This document shows, piece after piece, positions 55,165 to 64,000 of a DNA stretch of 64,000 nt. The stretch covers positions 2,340,001 to 2,404,000 of the forward strand of contig NZ_CP117229.1 of the NCBI RefSeq assembly GCF_028596125.1, written 5' to 3'. The DNA comes from Listeria innocua (GTDB taxonomy: Bacteria > Bacillota > Bacilli > Lactobacillales > Listeriaceae). Position 1 is the first letter of the stretch. Each line of letters opens with the position of its first letter. A model generated the notes under the pieces. That model ran no database searches. It was not told the DNA's origin and worked only from the letters and a program-made list of their open reading frames with translations. The translations under genes and the position numbers were made by a program.

Positions 55165-56601
55165 TTAATTTACCGCTATCCAAATAGATGAACTATCTGG
55201 TTTTTCACCTCGTACCCACCATTTTGCTTGGTAGATTTTACCATTGTATGAAACTTTTTCTCCGCCATTATAGGCTTTTTGGGTGTTCCAAACTGGCAAT
55301 TCGGTGCTGTTTGATTTCCATACATCGCTCGTATCTGGTGCGTTACCTTTAGTCCACCATTTCGCTGTGTAAGCTATCCCATTATAATAAATTTGATCGC
55401 CTGCATTATAAATTCGATCAGCTTTCCAAGTATTCATTGGGTCTAGTGGTTTAGTTTTGGCTGTGATTTCGTTACTTACTAGTGAACGATTACCTGATGT
55501 ATCAACTGCATATACTTTGTAGCTATAACTTGTGTCACTTGCTAGCTTTGTATCTTCAAACATCGTGGAAGTCGTTGTTGCGATTTTCGTATTATTTCGA
55601 TATAGTTCATAATTTTTCACTTCAACATTGTCCGTTGAGGCTTGCCAACAAAGTGCAATAGTAGTGTCTGTTTGTGCATGTGACATTAAACCTTTTGGTG
55701 CTGTTGGAGCTTCTTTATCAACGGCTGGTGCTTCTTTCGTTGTTAATTTAGCGCTGTTACTAAGTGAAGATGTATTACCAGAAAAATCTTTTGCGCGCAC
55801 TGTATATGTATAGGTTGTATTGTCTTTTACAGTTGTATCTTCGTATGCGACAACTTGACTTTCCCCGATTACTTTTCCATCACGTAAAATTTCATATCCT
55901 TTAATTCCTACGTTATCCTTAGAAGCAGTCCATGTTAAACTTACTTTTTTAGCAGTGGTTGTTCCTGTTAAATTAGTCGGTTCAGTAGGTGCTTCATTGT
56001 CTAAAACTGGTTCAATATCAGAATTAATGATATTTGCGTCGATAACTTGGTAAAATGCATTTCCAGTATCCGCAATAGACCAGACACCTAAGATAACATA
56101 ATAACCAGAACGATCATTTGGAATAGTTATTTCTTGTTTTGATAATCTATCTGGTACGCTACCATCAGCTGTAATTGTGGCTAACGGTTCAAAGTCTGCT
56201 CGTGTTAAAGGTTTATTTGGATCCCAACCTTTTTTGGTAATAAAATAATCCCAACTACTTGTTCTATGTGGCGCTGTTAAAGTCCATTCTACAGTTAATG
56301 GGCCTGATTCTACATCTACTTTTGCCCATCGATCTTGTGTTTGAGCATCTAACAGTGAGTATTTTCCTCCGCCTGCAATTTTGCCATCAACAGGGCCACT
56401 TGCTGGAAAACCTTTTGGTGCTTCTACGCTTTGTGGCTCGTACTGTGCTGCCCCAACTCCCGTATTAATCCCTTGATTAGCTAAATATACCCGACTCGCT
56501 GGTTTAGATATGTATCCGTGAGCAGAGGCATTTGTTTCGAAAAGCACGACAGATAATATTGCAACAACAAAAAACATTCCAATTTTTGAAAATTTATTCA
56601 T
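55165..56601 (-). CDS. Secreted chitin-active lytic polysaccharide monooxygenase (AA10)
   Basis: A 478-aa protein. After a 27-aa signal the mature chain begins HGYISKPASR, the His1 of the copper histidine brace. The AA10 domain runs to about residue 200 (second His in TAPHRTSSWDYF). Two fibronectin type III domains follow (~212-300 and ~303-390), then two CBM5/12 chitin-binding modules (TWKADRIYNAGDQIYYNGIAYTAKWW and VWNTQKAYNGGEKVSYNGKIYQAKWW). It oxidatively cleaves chitin with secreted chitinases. Position matches lmo2467. Confidence 0.95.
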   Translation of the reverse strand: MNKFSKIGMFFVVAILSVVLFETNASAHGYISKPASRVYLANQGINTGVGAAQYEPQSVEAPKGFPASGPVDGKIAGGGKYSLLDAQTQDRWAKVDVESGPLTVEWTLTAPHRTSSWDYFITKKGWDPNKPLTRADFEPLATITADGSVPDRLSKQEITIPNDRSGYYVILGVWSIADTGNAFYQVIDANIINSDIEPVLDNEAPTEPTNLTGTTTAKKVSLTWTASKDNVGIKGYEILRDGKVIGESQVVAYEDTTVKDNTTYTYTVRAKDFSGNTSSLSNSAKLTTKEAPAVDKEAPTAPKGLMSHAQTDTTIALCWQASTDNVEVKNYELYRNNTKIATTTSTMFEDTKLASDTSYSYKVYAVDTSGNRSLVSNEITAKTKPLDPMNTWKADRIYNAGDQIYYNGIAYTAKWWTKGNAPDTSDVWKSNSTELPVWNTQKAYNGGEKVSYNGKIYQAKWWVRGEKPDSSSIWIAVN

Positions 56602-56679
56602 GGTGCACCTTCCTTTCAGTATAGTTCATTATACCTTTTTGTTAATTTTTTTAAAAATAGTTTGCTCCAAACTTTATCA

Positions 56680-56709
56680 TTTGACCTAATTTGACCATTC
56701 GTGTATGAT
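56680..56709 (+). promoter_or_regulatory. clpP promoter with CtsR operator
   Basis: TTTGACC-TAA-TTTGACC (56680-56696) is the CtsR heptad direct repeat in reverse orientation. It overlaps the -35 of TTGACC (56681-56686)-17-TATGAT (56704-56709). CtsR should repress clpP until heat or protein stress. Confidence 0.9.
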
Positions 56710-56758
56710 ATAAACAAAGCTAAATTAAAATATACAATTTAACAGGAGGAATCTTGAT

Positions 56759-57355
56759 ATGAACTTAATTCCAACAGTAATTGAACAAACTAGCCGCGGT
56801 GAACGCGCATACGACATTTATTCTCGTTTATTAAAAGACAGAATTATTATGTTAGGCTCTGCAATTGATGATAATGTTGCTAACTCAATTGTTTCCCAAT
56901 TATTATTCTTAGATGCACAAGATCCTGAAAAAGATATTTTCTTATATATCAACTCTCCAGGAGGTAGTATTTCAGCTGGGATGGCAATTTACGACACAAT
57001 GAATTTCGTTAAAGCTGACGTGCAAACTATCGGTATGGGGATGGCTGCTTCAATGGGCTCATTCTTACTAACAGCCGGTGCAAATGGTAAACGTTTCGCT
57101 TTACCAAATGCAGAAATCATGATTCACCAACCACTAGGCGGAGCTCAAGGTCAAGCAACTGAAATTGAAATTGCTGCTCGTCATATTCTAAAAATCAAAG
57201 AACGTATGAATACGATTATGGCTGAAAAAACTGGGCAACCTTATGAAGTAATCGCTCGCGATACCGATCGTGATAATTTCATGACTGCTCAAGAAGCAAA
57301 AGATTACGGTTTAATTGATGACATCATCGTTAACAAATCTGGCTTAAAAGGCTGA
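56759..57355 (+). CDS. clpP: ClpP, ATP-dependent Clp protease proteolytic subunit
   Basis: A 198-aa serine protease with N-terminal [29 protein letters not shown]. The catalytic Ser is in [11 protein letters not shown], His in [14 protein letters not shown], Asp in DTDRDNFM. It forms the tetradecameric chamber used with ClpC, ClpE and ClpX. AGGAGG precedes the ATG. Confidence 0.98.
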   Translation: MNLIPTVIEQTSRGERAYDIYSRLLKDRIIMLGSAIDDNVANSIVSQLLFLDAQDPEKDIFLYINSPGGSISAGMAIYDTMNFVKADVQTIGMGMAASMGSFLLTAGANGKRFALPNAEIMIHQPLGGAQGQATEIEIAARHILKIKERMNTIMAEKTGQPYEVIARDTDRDNFMTAQEAKDYGLIDDIIVNKSGLKG

Positions 57356-57359
57356 TTAA

Positions 57360-57400
57360 ATAAAAAAAGTGGGCTTGAAATTACAAGCCCACTTTTTTTG
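57360..57400. terminator. Bidirectional terminator
   Basis: AAAAAAAGTGGGCTTG / CAAGCCCACTTTTTTT between convergent clpP and permease genes. Confidence 0.9.
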
Positions 57401-57405
57401 TTGCC

Positions 57406-58797
57406 TTATTTTAAACGTAAAGCAGAATGTTTTCTTCCATAGAATGTATAAACAATAATTCCAAGTACAAACCAAACACCAAACGCAATCCAAGTTGTTT
57501 TAGATAAATTAAGCATTAAGTATACACAAAGTAAAAACGAAAGTGCTGGTACCACTGGATAAAACGGTGTCTTAAAGCCTTTTTGATTAAGCTCAGGGTT
57601 GCGACGTAAGAAGAAAATTCCGACTGAAACCATCGCAAAAGCAAATAACGTGCCGATATTAATTAATTGTGCCAAATCTTCCATTGGTACTGTTGAGGCA
57701 ATCAAGCCCATTACTGTCGCAAAAATCATCGTATTTCTAACTGGCGTATCGTTCTTGCTGATTTTTGAAAAAGATTTTGGTAGTAGTCCGTCACGTCCCA
57801 TTGCAAACAATAATCTAGTTCCGCCGTAAGACATAACAAGCACTACTGTTGTCATTCCAACAATTGCTCCAACTGAAAGCAAGCCTGCAATCCAGTTTTG
57901 ATTAATCGCTTGAAGCGCAAAAGCAACTGGTGCACTAACTCCAACTAAATCAGTGTACGGAACAACGCCGGTTAGAACTGCTGATAATAAAATATAAAGC
58001 AACGTACACACTGCCAAGGAAGCGATAATCCCGATTGGCATATTTTTTTGCGGATTTTTTACTTCTTCCGCTGCGCTAGATACGGCGTCAAAACCAATAT
58101 AAGCAAAGAAAACGGTAGAAGCTCCCGTAATTACACCTTGCACTCCAAATGGTAAAAACGGCGTCCAATTATCTGGCTTCACATAGAATGCACCTACGAT
58201 AATAAATAAAACAACAACTGCAATTTTTACTAACACCATTATATTATTTACTCTCGTAGATTCGCGAATACCAAAACTAAGTAAAATTCCAATAACCATA
58301 ACTACTACAAAAGCGAGTAAATCAAAGTAAGTACCTGCGCTTGGGTTATAAGCGGAAGATATAGCTGTTGGAATGTGTAAATCAAAACCCGCTAGCAAGC
58401 TCTTCATATAAGATGACCAACCACTTGCAATCGCTGCTACCGCAAGTCCGTATTCCAAAATAAGCGACCAGCCAAGAATCCACGCTACTCCTTCTCCAAA
58501 TACGTGATAGCTGTATGTATAAGCGCTACCCGCGACTGGCAGTTTTGAAGCGAATTCCGAATAACAAAGAGCCGCCAAACAACAAGCAATGCCTGCAATA
58601 ATAAATGAAATAATAATTCCTGGTCCCGCTATGACAGAAGCTACCTGTCCTGGAAGAATGAATATCCCACCCCCAACAACCGCTCCAACTCCAAGCATTG
58701 TTAAATCAAATGCGCCTAAAGTTTTGTTTAAATGATGTTTATCTGTCGCTGGGTTATGAAAACTCTTTTTTCTGAAAAAAGAATTAACTTTCGTCAT
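57406..58797 (-). CDS. APC-family amino-acid permease
   Basis: A 463-aa transporter with about twelve helices of the cationic amino-acid/YfnA type. Helix 1 has GVGAVVGGGIFILPGQVA, helix 3 GSAYTYSYHVFGEGVAWILGWSLILEYGLAVAAIASGW, helix 6 FFAYIGFDAVSSAAEEVKNPQKNMPIGI. Substrate not determined by sequence. GGAGGG precedes the ATG; preceded by a 240-bp gap. Confidence 0.9.
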   Translation of the reverse strand: MTKVNSFFRKKSFHNPATDKHHLNKTLGAFDLTMLGVGAVVGGGIFILPGQVASVIAGPGIIISFIIAGIACCLAALCYSEFASKLPVAGSAYTYSYHVFGEGVAWILGWSLILEYGLAVAAIASGWSSYMKSLLAGFDLHIPTAISSAYNPSAGTYFDLLAFVVVMVIGILLSFGIRESTRVNNIMVLVKIAVVVLFIIVGAFYVKPDNWTPFLPFGVQGVITGASTVFFAYIGFDAVSSAAEEVKNPQKNMPIGIIASLAVCTLLYILLSAVLTGVVPYTDLVGVSAPVAFALQAINQNWIAGLLSVGAIVGMTTVVLVMSYGGTRLLFAMGRDGLLPKSFSKISKNDTPVRNTMIFATVMGLIASTVPMEDLAQLINIGTLFAFAMVSVGIFFLRRNPELNQKGFKTPFYPVVPALSFLLCVYLMLNLSKTTWIAFGVWFVLGIIVYTFYGRKHSALRLK

Positions 58798-58992
58798 AAA
58801 AATCCCTCCTACTTATATTCCAATTTTCAGTTAATTTATTTGTGTATTTTTAAACTAACTAGAAAACTATTATTCATACTACCACAAACACACTGAAAAA
58901 TATACCACATATGTATAACTTTATTTAAAATGTAAAAAATTTTTTAGTGTTGTATTACTTGAAATTACATTTACATTCAATCAGTTTAAATA

Positions 58993-59034
58993 AAAAAGCT
59001 TGAAGACCACAACTTGTCGTCTTCAAGCTTTATT
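58993..59034 (-). terminator. namA terminator
   Basis: AAAGCTTGAAGAC / GTCTTCAAGCTTT stem after the namA stop. Confidence 0.85.
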
Positions 59035-59036
59035 AA

Positions 59037-60053
59037 TCATTTCCAAGCTCGTGAATATTGTTTCGGTGCTTCGATTGTTTCACCTAACGTTTCAGCAGCC
59101 TCTTTAGCAAAATAAGGGTTTCGTAATAATTCACGACCGACGATAATTAAATCTGCTCGTTCGTTGCATAAAATTTCTTCCGCTTGCTCGCCTCGTGTAA
59201 TAAGCCCAAGTGCTCCTGTTGCAATACCAGCCCCGCGACGAATTTCATCAGCGAACGGTACTTGATAACCCGGGAAAACTGGTGGTGCTACGTTGACTAA
59301 ACCACCTGTACTTACATCAATTAATTCCACGCCATCTGCTTTCATCCATTTGGCAAAAGGAATATGGTCTTCTAATTGCAAGCCGCCATGTGCATAATCA
59401 GTAGCGGAAACTCGAACAATAATCGGTCCATCCCATACTTCTTTTATTGCCTTAATAATATCACTTAAAATTTTATAACGATTGCCAGCAGGTCCCCCGT
59501 AATTATCTTCGCGACGGTTTGAAATTGGGGAAAGGAACTGGTGAATTAAATAACCATGCGCTGCGTGAATCTCGATTACATCAAAGCCAGCTTCCTTAGC
59601 CCGGTACGCTGCCCGTTTAAAATCAGCGACAACTTCTTTAATTGCTTCTTTCGTAAGTTCTACTGGTTTAGCAGATTTTTCGTCAAAAGGAATTGCAGAA
59701 GGGGCCACAATTTCGCCTGGTAAAACAGCTTTTCGACCAGCGTGCGCTAATTGAATGCCTGCTTTTGCCCCGTGATAATGAAGTCCATCTACTAGACGTT
59801 TTAAAGCTGGAACTTGCTCATCATTCCATAAGCCTAAATCAAATTCAGAAATTCTACCTACTTCTTGAACCGCAGTAGCCTCTAATATTACAAGGCCGGT
59901 ACCGCCAGCTGCTCTTGAAACGTAATGCGCAAAATGAAAGTCTGTTGCGATCCCGTCTTTATTTTCTACTGAATACATACACATTGGCGACATAACAATT
60001 CTGTTTTTTAGCGTTACATCTTTTAATTTATATTCTGAAAATAATTTTGACAT
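59037..60053 (-). CDS. namA: NamA/YqjM-like NADPH dehydrogenase (old yellow enzyme)
   Basis: A 338-aa FMN enzyme. It has [21 protein letters not shown], catalytic His/Tyr and FMN loop [34 protein letters not shown] and the C-terminal [14 protein letters not shown]. It reduces activated C=C bonds. ATG 60053 gives the family length of 338; the in-frame ATG at 60065 overlaps the AAAAGG site. whiA lies 25 bases upstream in the same direction. Confidence 0.93.
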   Translation of the reverse strand: MSKLFSEYKLKDVTLKNRIVMSPMCMYSVENKDGIATDFHFAHYVSRAAGGTGLVILEATAVQEVGRISEFDLGLWNDEQVPALKRLVDGLHYHGAKAGIQLAHAGRKAVLPGEIVAPSAIPFDEKSAKPVELTKEAIKEVVADFKRAAYRAKEAGFDVIEIHAAHGYLIHQFLSPISNRREDNYGGPAGNRYKILSDIIKAIKEVWDGPIIVRVSATDYAHGGLQLEDHIPFAKWMKADGVELIDVSTGGLVNVAPPVFPGYQVPFADEIRRGAGIATGALGLITRGEQAEEILCNERADLIIVGRELLRNPYFAKEAAETLGETIEAPKQYSRAWK

Positions 60054-60078
60054 TCTAATTCGCATCCTTTTCTTTTAA

Positions 60079-61050
60079 TTAACTATTGCTAACTTTTAAC
60101 CCTACTTGCGCTGGAGTTTCACCGCTTCTGAGTCGTTCTGCAATTTGATCCAGTTTGCGAAGACGATGGTTAATGCCTGATTTACTTACTTGGCCAGTTG
60201 TTAGCATTTCACCCAACTCTTTTAAAGTAACATCTTCATTTGCAATCCGAAGCGCGGCAATTTCACGCAGTCGTTCTGGTAAAGCTTCAAGTCCAACTGT
60301 CGACTGGATATACTTAATGTTATCAATTTGCCTTACAGCAGCGTTAATAGTTTTATTGAGATTCGCTGTTTCACAGTTAACTAACCTATTCACTGAATTT
60401 CGCATATCGCGCATAATCCGAACATCTTCAAAATGAAGAAGCGCACTAGTTGCACCAATAATACTTAAGAATTCCGTGATTTTTTCCGCTTCTTTCAAAT
60501 AGGTAATAAAACCGTTTTTCCGTTCAAGGGTTCGCGCATTGAGGTCGAATTGATTCATTAAAGCGCAAATCGCCTCATTATGCTCCTCATAAACAGAAAA
60601 AATTTCTAAATGATACGATGAAGTTTCCGGGTTATTAACTGATCCACTTGCCAAAAAGGCTCCACGTAAATAAGCACGTTTGGCGCTCCTCTTCTTAACA
60701 AATCCCCTATCAATCGACTTCGTAAACGTCATTGGAGGTTCAAGAATTCGTAAATCTTCTAAAATCCCTCGCGTGCCAGACTTTAATCGCACAATATAGA
60801 CATTATTTTTTTTCAGTTTCATTTTACGACGTACTAGAAGTTCAATTGGCACTTCATACAAATCTTTTAGTAATTGGTACATTCGTCTAGCTATAGCTGC
60901 ATTCTCTGTTTGGACATCCATTATAACTAATTGATTCGAAAACGAGATTGCGCCATTCATTCGAATAAAAGCTGCGAGTTCCACTTTTGCATCGCTATCA
61001 CTTACGTCCATATGGGTTAATTCTTTCTTCGTTTCCGATGCAAATGACAT
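60079..61050 (-). CDS. whiA: WhiA, DNA-binding cell-division regulator
   Basis: A 323-aa protein with an N-terminal degenerate LAGLIDADG fold ([21 protein letters not shown]-type segment) and a C-terminal helix-turn-helix ([32 protein letters not shown]). In Bacillus it influences division and chromosome segregation. Third gene of rapZ-yvcK-whiA, starting 7 bases after yvcK. Confidence 0.95.
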   Translation of the reverse strand: MSFASETKKELTHMDVSDSDAKVELAAFIRMNGAISFSNQLVIMDVQTENAAIARRMYQLLKDLYEVPIELLVRRKMKLKKNNVYIVRLKSGTRGILEDLRILEPPMTFTKSIDRGFVKKRSAKRAYLRGAFLASGSVNNPETSSYHLEIFSVYEEHNEAICALMNQFDLNARTLERKNGFITYLKEAEKITEFLSIIGATSALLHFEDVRIMRDMRNSVNRLVNCETANLNKTINAAVRQIDNIKYIQSTVGLEALPERLREIAALRIANEDVTLKELGEMLTTGQVSKSGINHRLRKLDQIAERLRSGETPAQVGLKVSNS

Positions 61051-61057
61051 GGCTTAC

Positions 61058-62026
61058 TCACTCCTTTTCATTATTTTTATTAGGCAACATTGCTAAAAGC
61101 GCATCCGCCACCTTATCAGCTGCATGGCGCACAAGGCCATCTTCTGTAGAAAGAAAATCTTGATAAATAGCTTCTACTCCAAGTTTTTCCATTTCTTCCG
61201 CATTATGCTCCACTTGCGCCACATCTTCAGGAAATAGTAATTCTTTTGGAACAGTTGTAGTGTTAATTAATGTTTTATCGATAAAAGATTTACCAACATG
61301 TTCGTGGATGACTTTAATATGATCCGCGTCTGAGAAAAAGTCCGTTTCCCCAATTTGCGTTAAAATGTTCGTAATGTATACTTTCTGGGCTTTACTTGCT
61401 GTAATTTCATCAGCTAATTCTTCTAATAATAAATTAGGTAAAATACTTGTATATAAGCTTCCAGGACCAATAACAATCAAATCTGCTTCTTTGACTGCTT
61501 CTACTGCTGTTGGATATGGTTTCACATTTTCTGGTTCTATAAATACTCGGTTAATATGTTTGCCTTGAAGTGGAATAAGCGACTCGCCGTGGACAATTGA
61601 TCCATCTTCCATTTCTGCATTTAAAATAAGTGGTTGGTCGGTTGCTGGAATGACTTTACCACGAATTTTTAGTACGGTAGCAAGAACATTTATTGCATCA
61701 ACGTAACTATCATTAAGTTGCGATAATGCCGTCAAAATCAAGTTACCAATCACATGACCTGATAAATCCCCATCTACAGCAAAACGATATTGGAACAAGT
61801 CTACTACACGCGGATCAACATTAGATAAAGCAAGCATGACGTTACGAATATCTCCAGGAGGAAGAACGTCCATTTGTTCGCGAATTTTACCAGAACTACC
61901 GCCATCATCAGCAACTGTAACAATCGCTGTTAAATGAATCTCTTTTTTCTTAAGCCCTTTTAAAACGACTGGGAGACCTGTTCCGCCGCCTATAACGACT
62001 ACTTTCGGCTTCGTTTCTTTGCTCAT
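61058..62026 (-). CDS. yvcK: YvcK/MgfK (GlmR) UDP-sugar-binding regulator
   Basis: A 322-aa CofD-like protein: VVIGGGTGLPVVLKGLK, VADDGGSSGKIREQM, PPGDIRNVMLALS and VIGPGSLYTSILPNLL. Bacterial homologues bind UDP-GlcNAc and steer carbon to wall precursors, needed for growth on gluconeogenic substrates; the Listeria homologue is needed for lysozyme resistance and virulence. One base separates it from rapZ. Confidence 0.95.
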   Translation of the reverse strand: MSKETKPKVVVIGGGTGLPVVLKGLKKKEIHLTAIVTVADDGGSSGKIREQMDVLPPGDIRNVMLALSNVDPRVVDLFQYRFAVDGDLSGHVIGNLILTALSQLNDSYVDAINVLATVLKIRGKVIPATDQPLILNAEMEDGSIVHGESLIPLQGKHINRVFIEPENVKPYPTAVEAVKEADLIVIGPGSLYTSILPNLLLEELADEITASKAQKVYITNILTQIGETDFFSDADHIKVIHEHVGKSFIDKTLINTTTVPKELLFPEDVAQVEHNAEEMEKLGVEAIYQDFLSTEDGLVRHAADKVADALLAMLPNKNNEKE

Positions 62027-62027
62027 A

Positions 62028-62903
62028 TTAGCGTTCCTTTCTACGTTTCATATCTCGGTGTGAAATCGTTGTTTCATATTTTTGTTGGATTGCTTTACCA
62101 ACATATTCTGTTAAAGCAACAGAACGATGCTGTCCTCCCGTACATCCAATTGCAATCACAAGCTGCGTTTTTCCTTCTCGTTTGTAAAAAGGAAGAGTAA
62201 ACATTAATAAATCAACTAATTTATCTAAAAAGGCCATTGTTTCCGGCCATTTCATCACGTACTCATAAACATCTTCATCAAGCCCTGTCAGTGGGCGCAT
62301 CTTATCAATATAATGCGGATTTGGTAGGAAACGAACATCAAATACTAAATCTGCATCAATTGGAATACCATATTTAAAACCAAACGACATTAATTGGACA
62401 TTGAAAACATCCTTGTCTTCTGTTTGAAATTCATTGTTAATTCGTTCTCTAAGTTCACGCGGCGCCATATTGGAAGTGTTAATTACTAACTGTGAGCGCC
62501 CTTTTAAATCACTAAGCAGTTCACGCTCAGCATTAATTCCATCAAGCACAGACCCATTAGGCTCCAGTGGATGGTGGCGACGAGTTTCTTTATAACGCGA
62601 AACAAGTACCTTATCATCAGCCTCTAAAAAGAGGATTTTCGTTGTTATAAAATTGGTATTATCTAGTTCATCTAGCGCTGGTTCAATCGAATCGAAAAAC
62701 TCACGACCACGAAGATCCATTACGAGCGCGATTTTATCCATCTTATCGCTTTCTTTCATTAACTCCCAGAATTTTGGAAGTAAACTTGGCGGTAAATTAT
62801 CTACACAAAAATAACCGAGATCTTCTAAAGACTGCATTGCAACTGTTTTCCCTGCCCCAGACATCCCAGTAATAATTACTAATTTTAATTGTTTAGAAGC
62901 CAT
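62028..62903 (-). CDS. rapZ: RapZ/YvcJ nucleotide-binding protein
   Basis: A 291-aa P-loop protein with Walker [21 protein letters not shown] and the C-terminal [18 protein letters not shown] uridine-sugar/RNA-linked domain. In E. coli RapZ tunes GlmS; in Firmicutes YvcJ affects competence. ATG 62903 follows AAAGGATGAGG; the ORF to 62924 starts upstream of the site. First gene of the cluster. Confidence 0.93.
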   Translation of the reverse strand: MASKQLKLVIITGMSGAGKTVAMQSLEDLGYFCVDNLPPSLLPKFWELMKESDKMDKIALVMDLRGREFFDSIEPALDELDNTNFITTKILFLEADDKVLVSRYKETRRHHPLEPNGSVLDGINAERELLSDLKGRSQLVINTSNMAPRELRERINNEFQTEDKDVFNVQLMSFGFKYGIPIDADLVFDVRFLPNPHYIDKMRPLTGLDEDVYEYVMKWPETMAFLDKLVDLLMFTLPFYKREGKTQLVIAIGCTGGQHRSVALTEYVGKAIQQKYETTISHRDMKRRKER

Positions 62904-62965
62904 ATACGCCTCATCCTTTCGCACAAATAATATCTACCTTTCATTTTAGCACACTTCCCACTAGA

Positions 62966-63007
62966 AAATCCCGGAAAAGTCTCTAAATAGAGTTTCCGGG
63001 ATTTTTC
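62966..63007 (-). terminator. pgcA terminator
   Basis: AAATCCCGGAAACTC / GACTTTTCCGGGATTTT stem after pgcA, separating it from rapZ. Confidence 0.85.
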
Positions 63008-63011
63008 TTTT

Positions 63012-64000
63012 TTAAGCTTCGATATATTGCATCAAATCAGCTTTTACTTTTTCAAGTTTTTGCGTGCTTTCTGCTTCATTTTCACCGCGAATGCTAAAAT
63101 AGAATTTGATTTTCGGTTCGGTGCCTGATGGACGCAAGCAGAACCATGAACCATCTTCAAAATAACATTTAATTACATCTGCGGTCGGTAATTGAATCTC
63201 TTCAGTTTTACCTGTTTCAATCCAAGTAGTTTCGCTTCTTAAATAATCTTCCGCGCGCTCAATTCGGAAACCGCCCATGCTTGTAGGAAGTTGCTCTCTA
63301 AAGCCACTTGTAATTTCTTTAATGCGCTCTGATCCATCTTTTCCACTTAAAGTGAGCGAAACTAAATCTTCTTTATAATAACCAAATTCAGCATAAATTT
63401 GTTCTAACTCTTCTAGCAAAGTCCGCCCTTCCGTTTTGCTCACAAGTGCCACTTCAGAAATCGCGAGAACTGCCTGAATAGCATCTTTATCACGAGTAAA
63501 CGACTTAACCATATAACCATTACTTTCTTCATAACCAAATTCAAATGTATGCTTCCCTGTTTCCTCAAAATGCTTGATTTGTTCCGCGATAAATTTGAAC
63601 CCTGTTAAAACTTCAATCATCTGTACACCAAAGTGTTTCGCGATTTCCGTCCCAAGATTACTTGTGACAATCGATTTTAAAACAGCCGCATTTTCTGGTA
63701 GTTCATTTTGCGCTTTCTTTTGTTTTAACAAGTAATGTAAAATTATCGCACCAATTTGATTACCGGATAAAATCTCATATTCCCCGTCATTATTCCGTAC
63801 TGCAACTCCTAAACGGTCAGCATCCGGATCAGTTCCTACTAATATATCGCCATCATGTTTTTTGCCATATTCAATTGCGAGCGAAAATGCTTCTTTGTTT
63901 TCTGGATTAGGTGATTTTACAGTACCAAAATCAGGGTCGTTCACAAATTGCTCCTCTACTTTAACGATATTCGTGAAGCCGACACTTTCAAGCGCAGGAA
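63012..64000 (-). CDS. pgcA: Alpha-phosphoglucomutase, C-terminal part
   Basis: The gene runs off the right edge; about 329 codons are visible. The visible domains include metal loop VGTDPDADRLGVAV, substrate loop GYEESNGYM and phosphate-binding RPSGTEPKIKFYFS. The upstream frame is open to 64000 (ALESVGFTNIVKVEEQF before the GTG at 63944). It interconverts glucose-6-P and glucose-1-P for UDP-glucose and teichoic acid decoration. Confidence 0.95.
   Translation of the reverse strand, partial: PALESVGFTNIVKVEEQFVNDPDFGTVKSPNPENKEAFSLAIEYGKKHDGDILVGTDPDADRLGVAVRNNDGEYEILSGNQIGAIILHYLLKQKKAQNELPENAAVLKSIVTSNLGTEIAKHFGVQMIEVLTGFKFIAEQIKHFEETGKHTFEFGYEESNGYMVKSFTRDKDAIQAVLAISEVALVSKTEGRTLLEELEQIYAEFGYYKEDLVSLTLSGKDGSERIKEITSGFREQLPTSMGGFRIERAEDYLRSETTWIETGKTEEIQLPTADVIKCYFEDGSWFCLRPSGTEPKIKFYFSIRGENEAESTQKLEKVKADLMQYIEA

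Overview
The window is a low-GC Firmicute chromosome segment and almost certainly comes from Listeria sensu stricto (L. monocytogenes/innocua group). The evidence is the tmRNA tag (A)GKEKQNLAFAA, the paired SEDS genes rodA1/rodA2, the cesRK two-component system, hupDGC haem uptake, gadD3, the two-enzyme cycloalternan locus and a chitin-active LPMO next to clpP, all in the order I know from the lmo2415-lmo2475 region of L. monocytogenes. The secreted internalin that I recall between the amino-acid permease and namA in L. monocytogenes is missing. That hints at L. innocua/welshimeri or a divergent lineage, but this is inference.

Layout. 1-7.6 kb: start of sufC, a lipoprotein, a SAM-riboswitch-controlled methionine ABC transporter (metNPQ), the cesRK system with a small membrane protein, and a cation-diffusion transporter. 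7.7-11.4 kb: a thioredoxin-like gene that appears to start at CTG, gcvH, an Spx/ArsC-like gene behind a promoter with an upstream cre-like site, and tandem rodA genes. 11.5-14.6 kb: Fur-box-controlled hupDGC and a 54-codon gene. 14.7-22 kb: small metabolic and stress genes, including an esterase, sigma-B-type gadD3, a LicT-like antiterminator with its own RAT/terminator leader, VOC and ClbS-like proteins, a YxeA-like protein, a GyrI-like/WYL regulator pair and a YdcF-like protein. 22.1-22.5 kb: tmRNA.

22.6-33.2 kb is the main accessory region. A four-gene minus-strand operon alternates two secreted GH31 enzymes (isomaltosyltransferase-like and 6-glucosyltransferase-like, the cycloalternan pair) with two secreted leucine-rich-repeat proteins. 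A divergent Rgg/RNPP-type regulator lies upstream. The gap between regulator and operon holds an unlisted short transcript unit: a perfect Shine-Dalgarno before a 12-codon hydrophobic ORF (MLTLFKSINWLF), then an 8-codon ORF (MNAIIVFP) overlapping the 5' arm of a strong terminator. This resembles the leaderless-peptide/Rgg signalling layout of streptococci, or alternatively a peptide-coupled attenuator. It is the best candidate here for an undescribed system. The whole cluster sits between smpB and ssrA, which are neighbours in Bacillus.

33.3-39.6 kb: smpB, rnr, two paralogous carboxylesterases around secG (one has lost its catalytic serine), a 106-bp non-coding tandem repeat, a third hydrolase and a small sigma-B-type gene. 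39.7-48.6 kb: lower glycolysis (cggR-gap-pgk-tpiA-gpmI-eno) with a CggR operator, then sigL. 48.8-53.6 kb: dipeptidase, MmpL transporter with TetR regulator, and two small conserved genes. 53.6-55.0 kb: a 1.34-kb AT-rich segment bounded by a 15-bp direct repeat of the tRNA-Arg(CCG) 3' end, carrying a secreted 163-aa protein and a 56-aa membrane protein. 55-64 kb: LPMO, CtsR-controlled clpP, permease, namA, whiA-yvcK-rapZ and the 3' part of pgcA.
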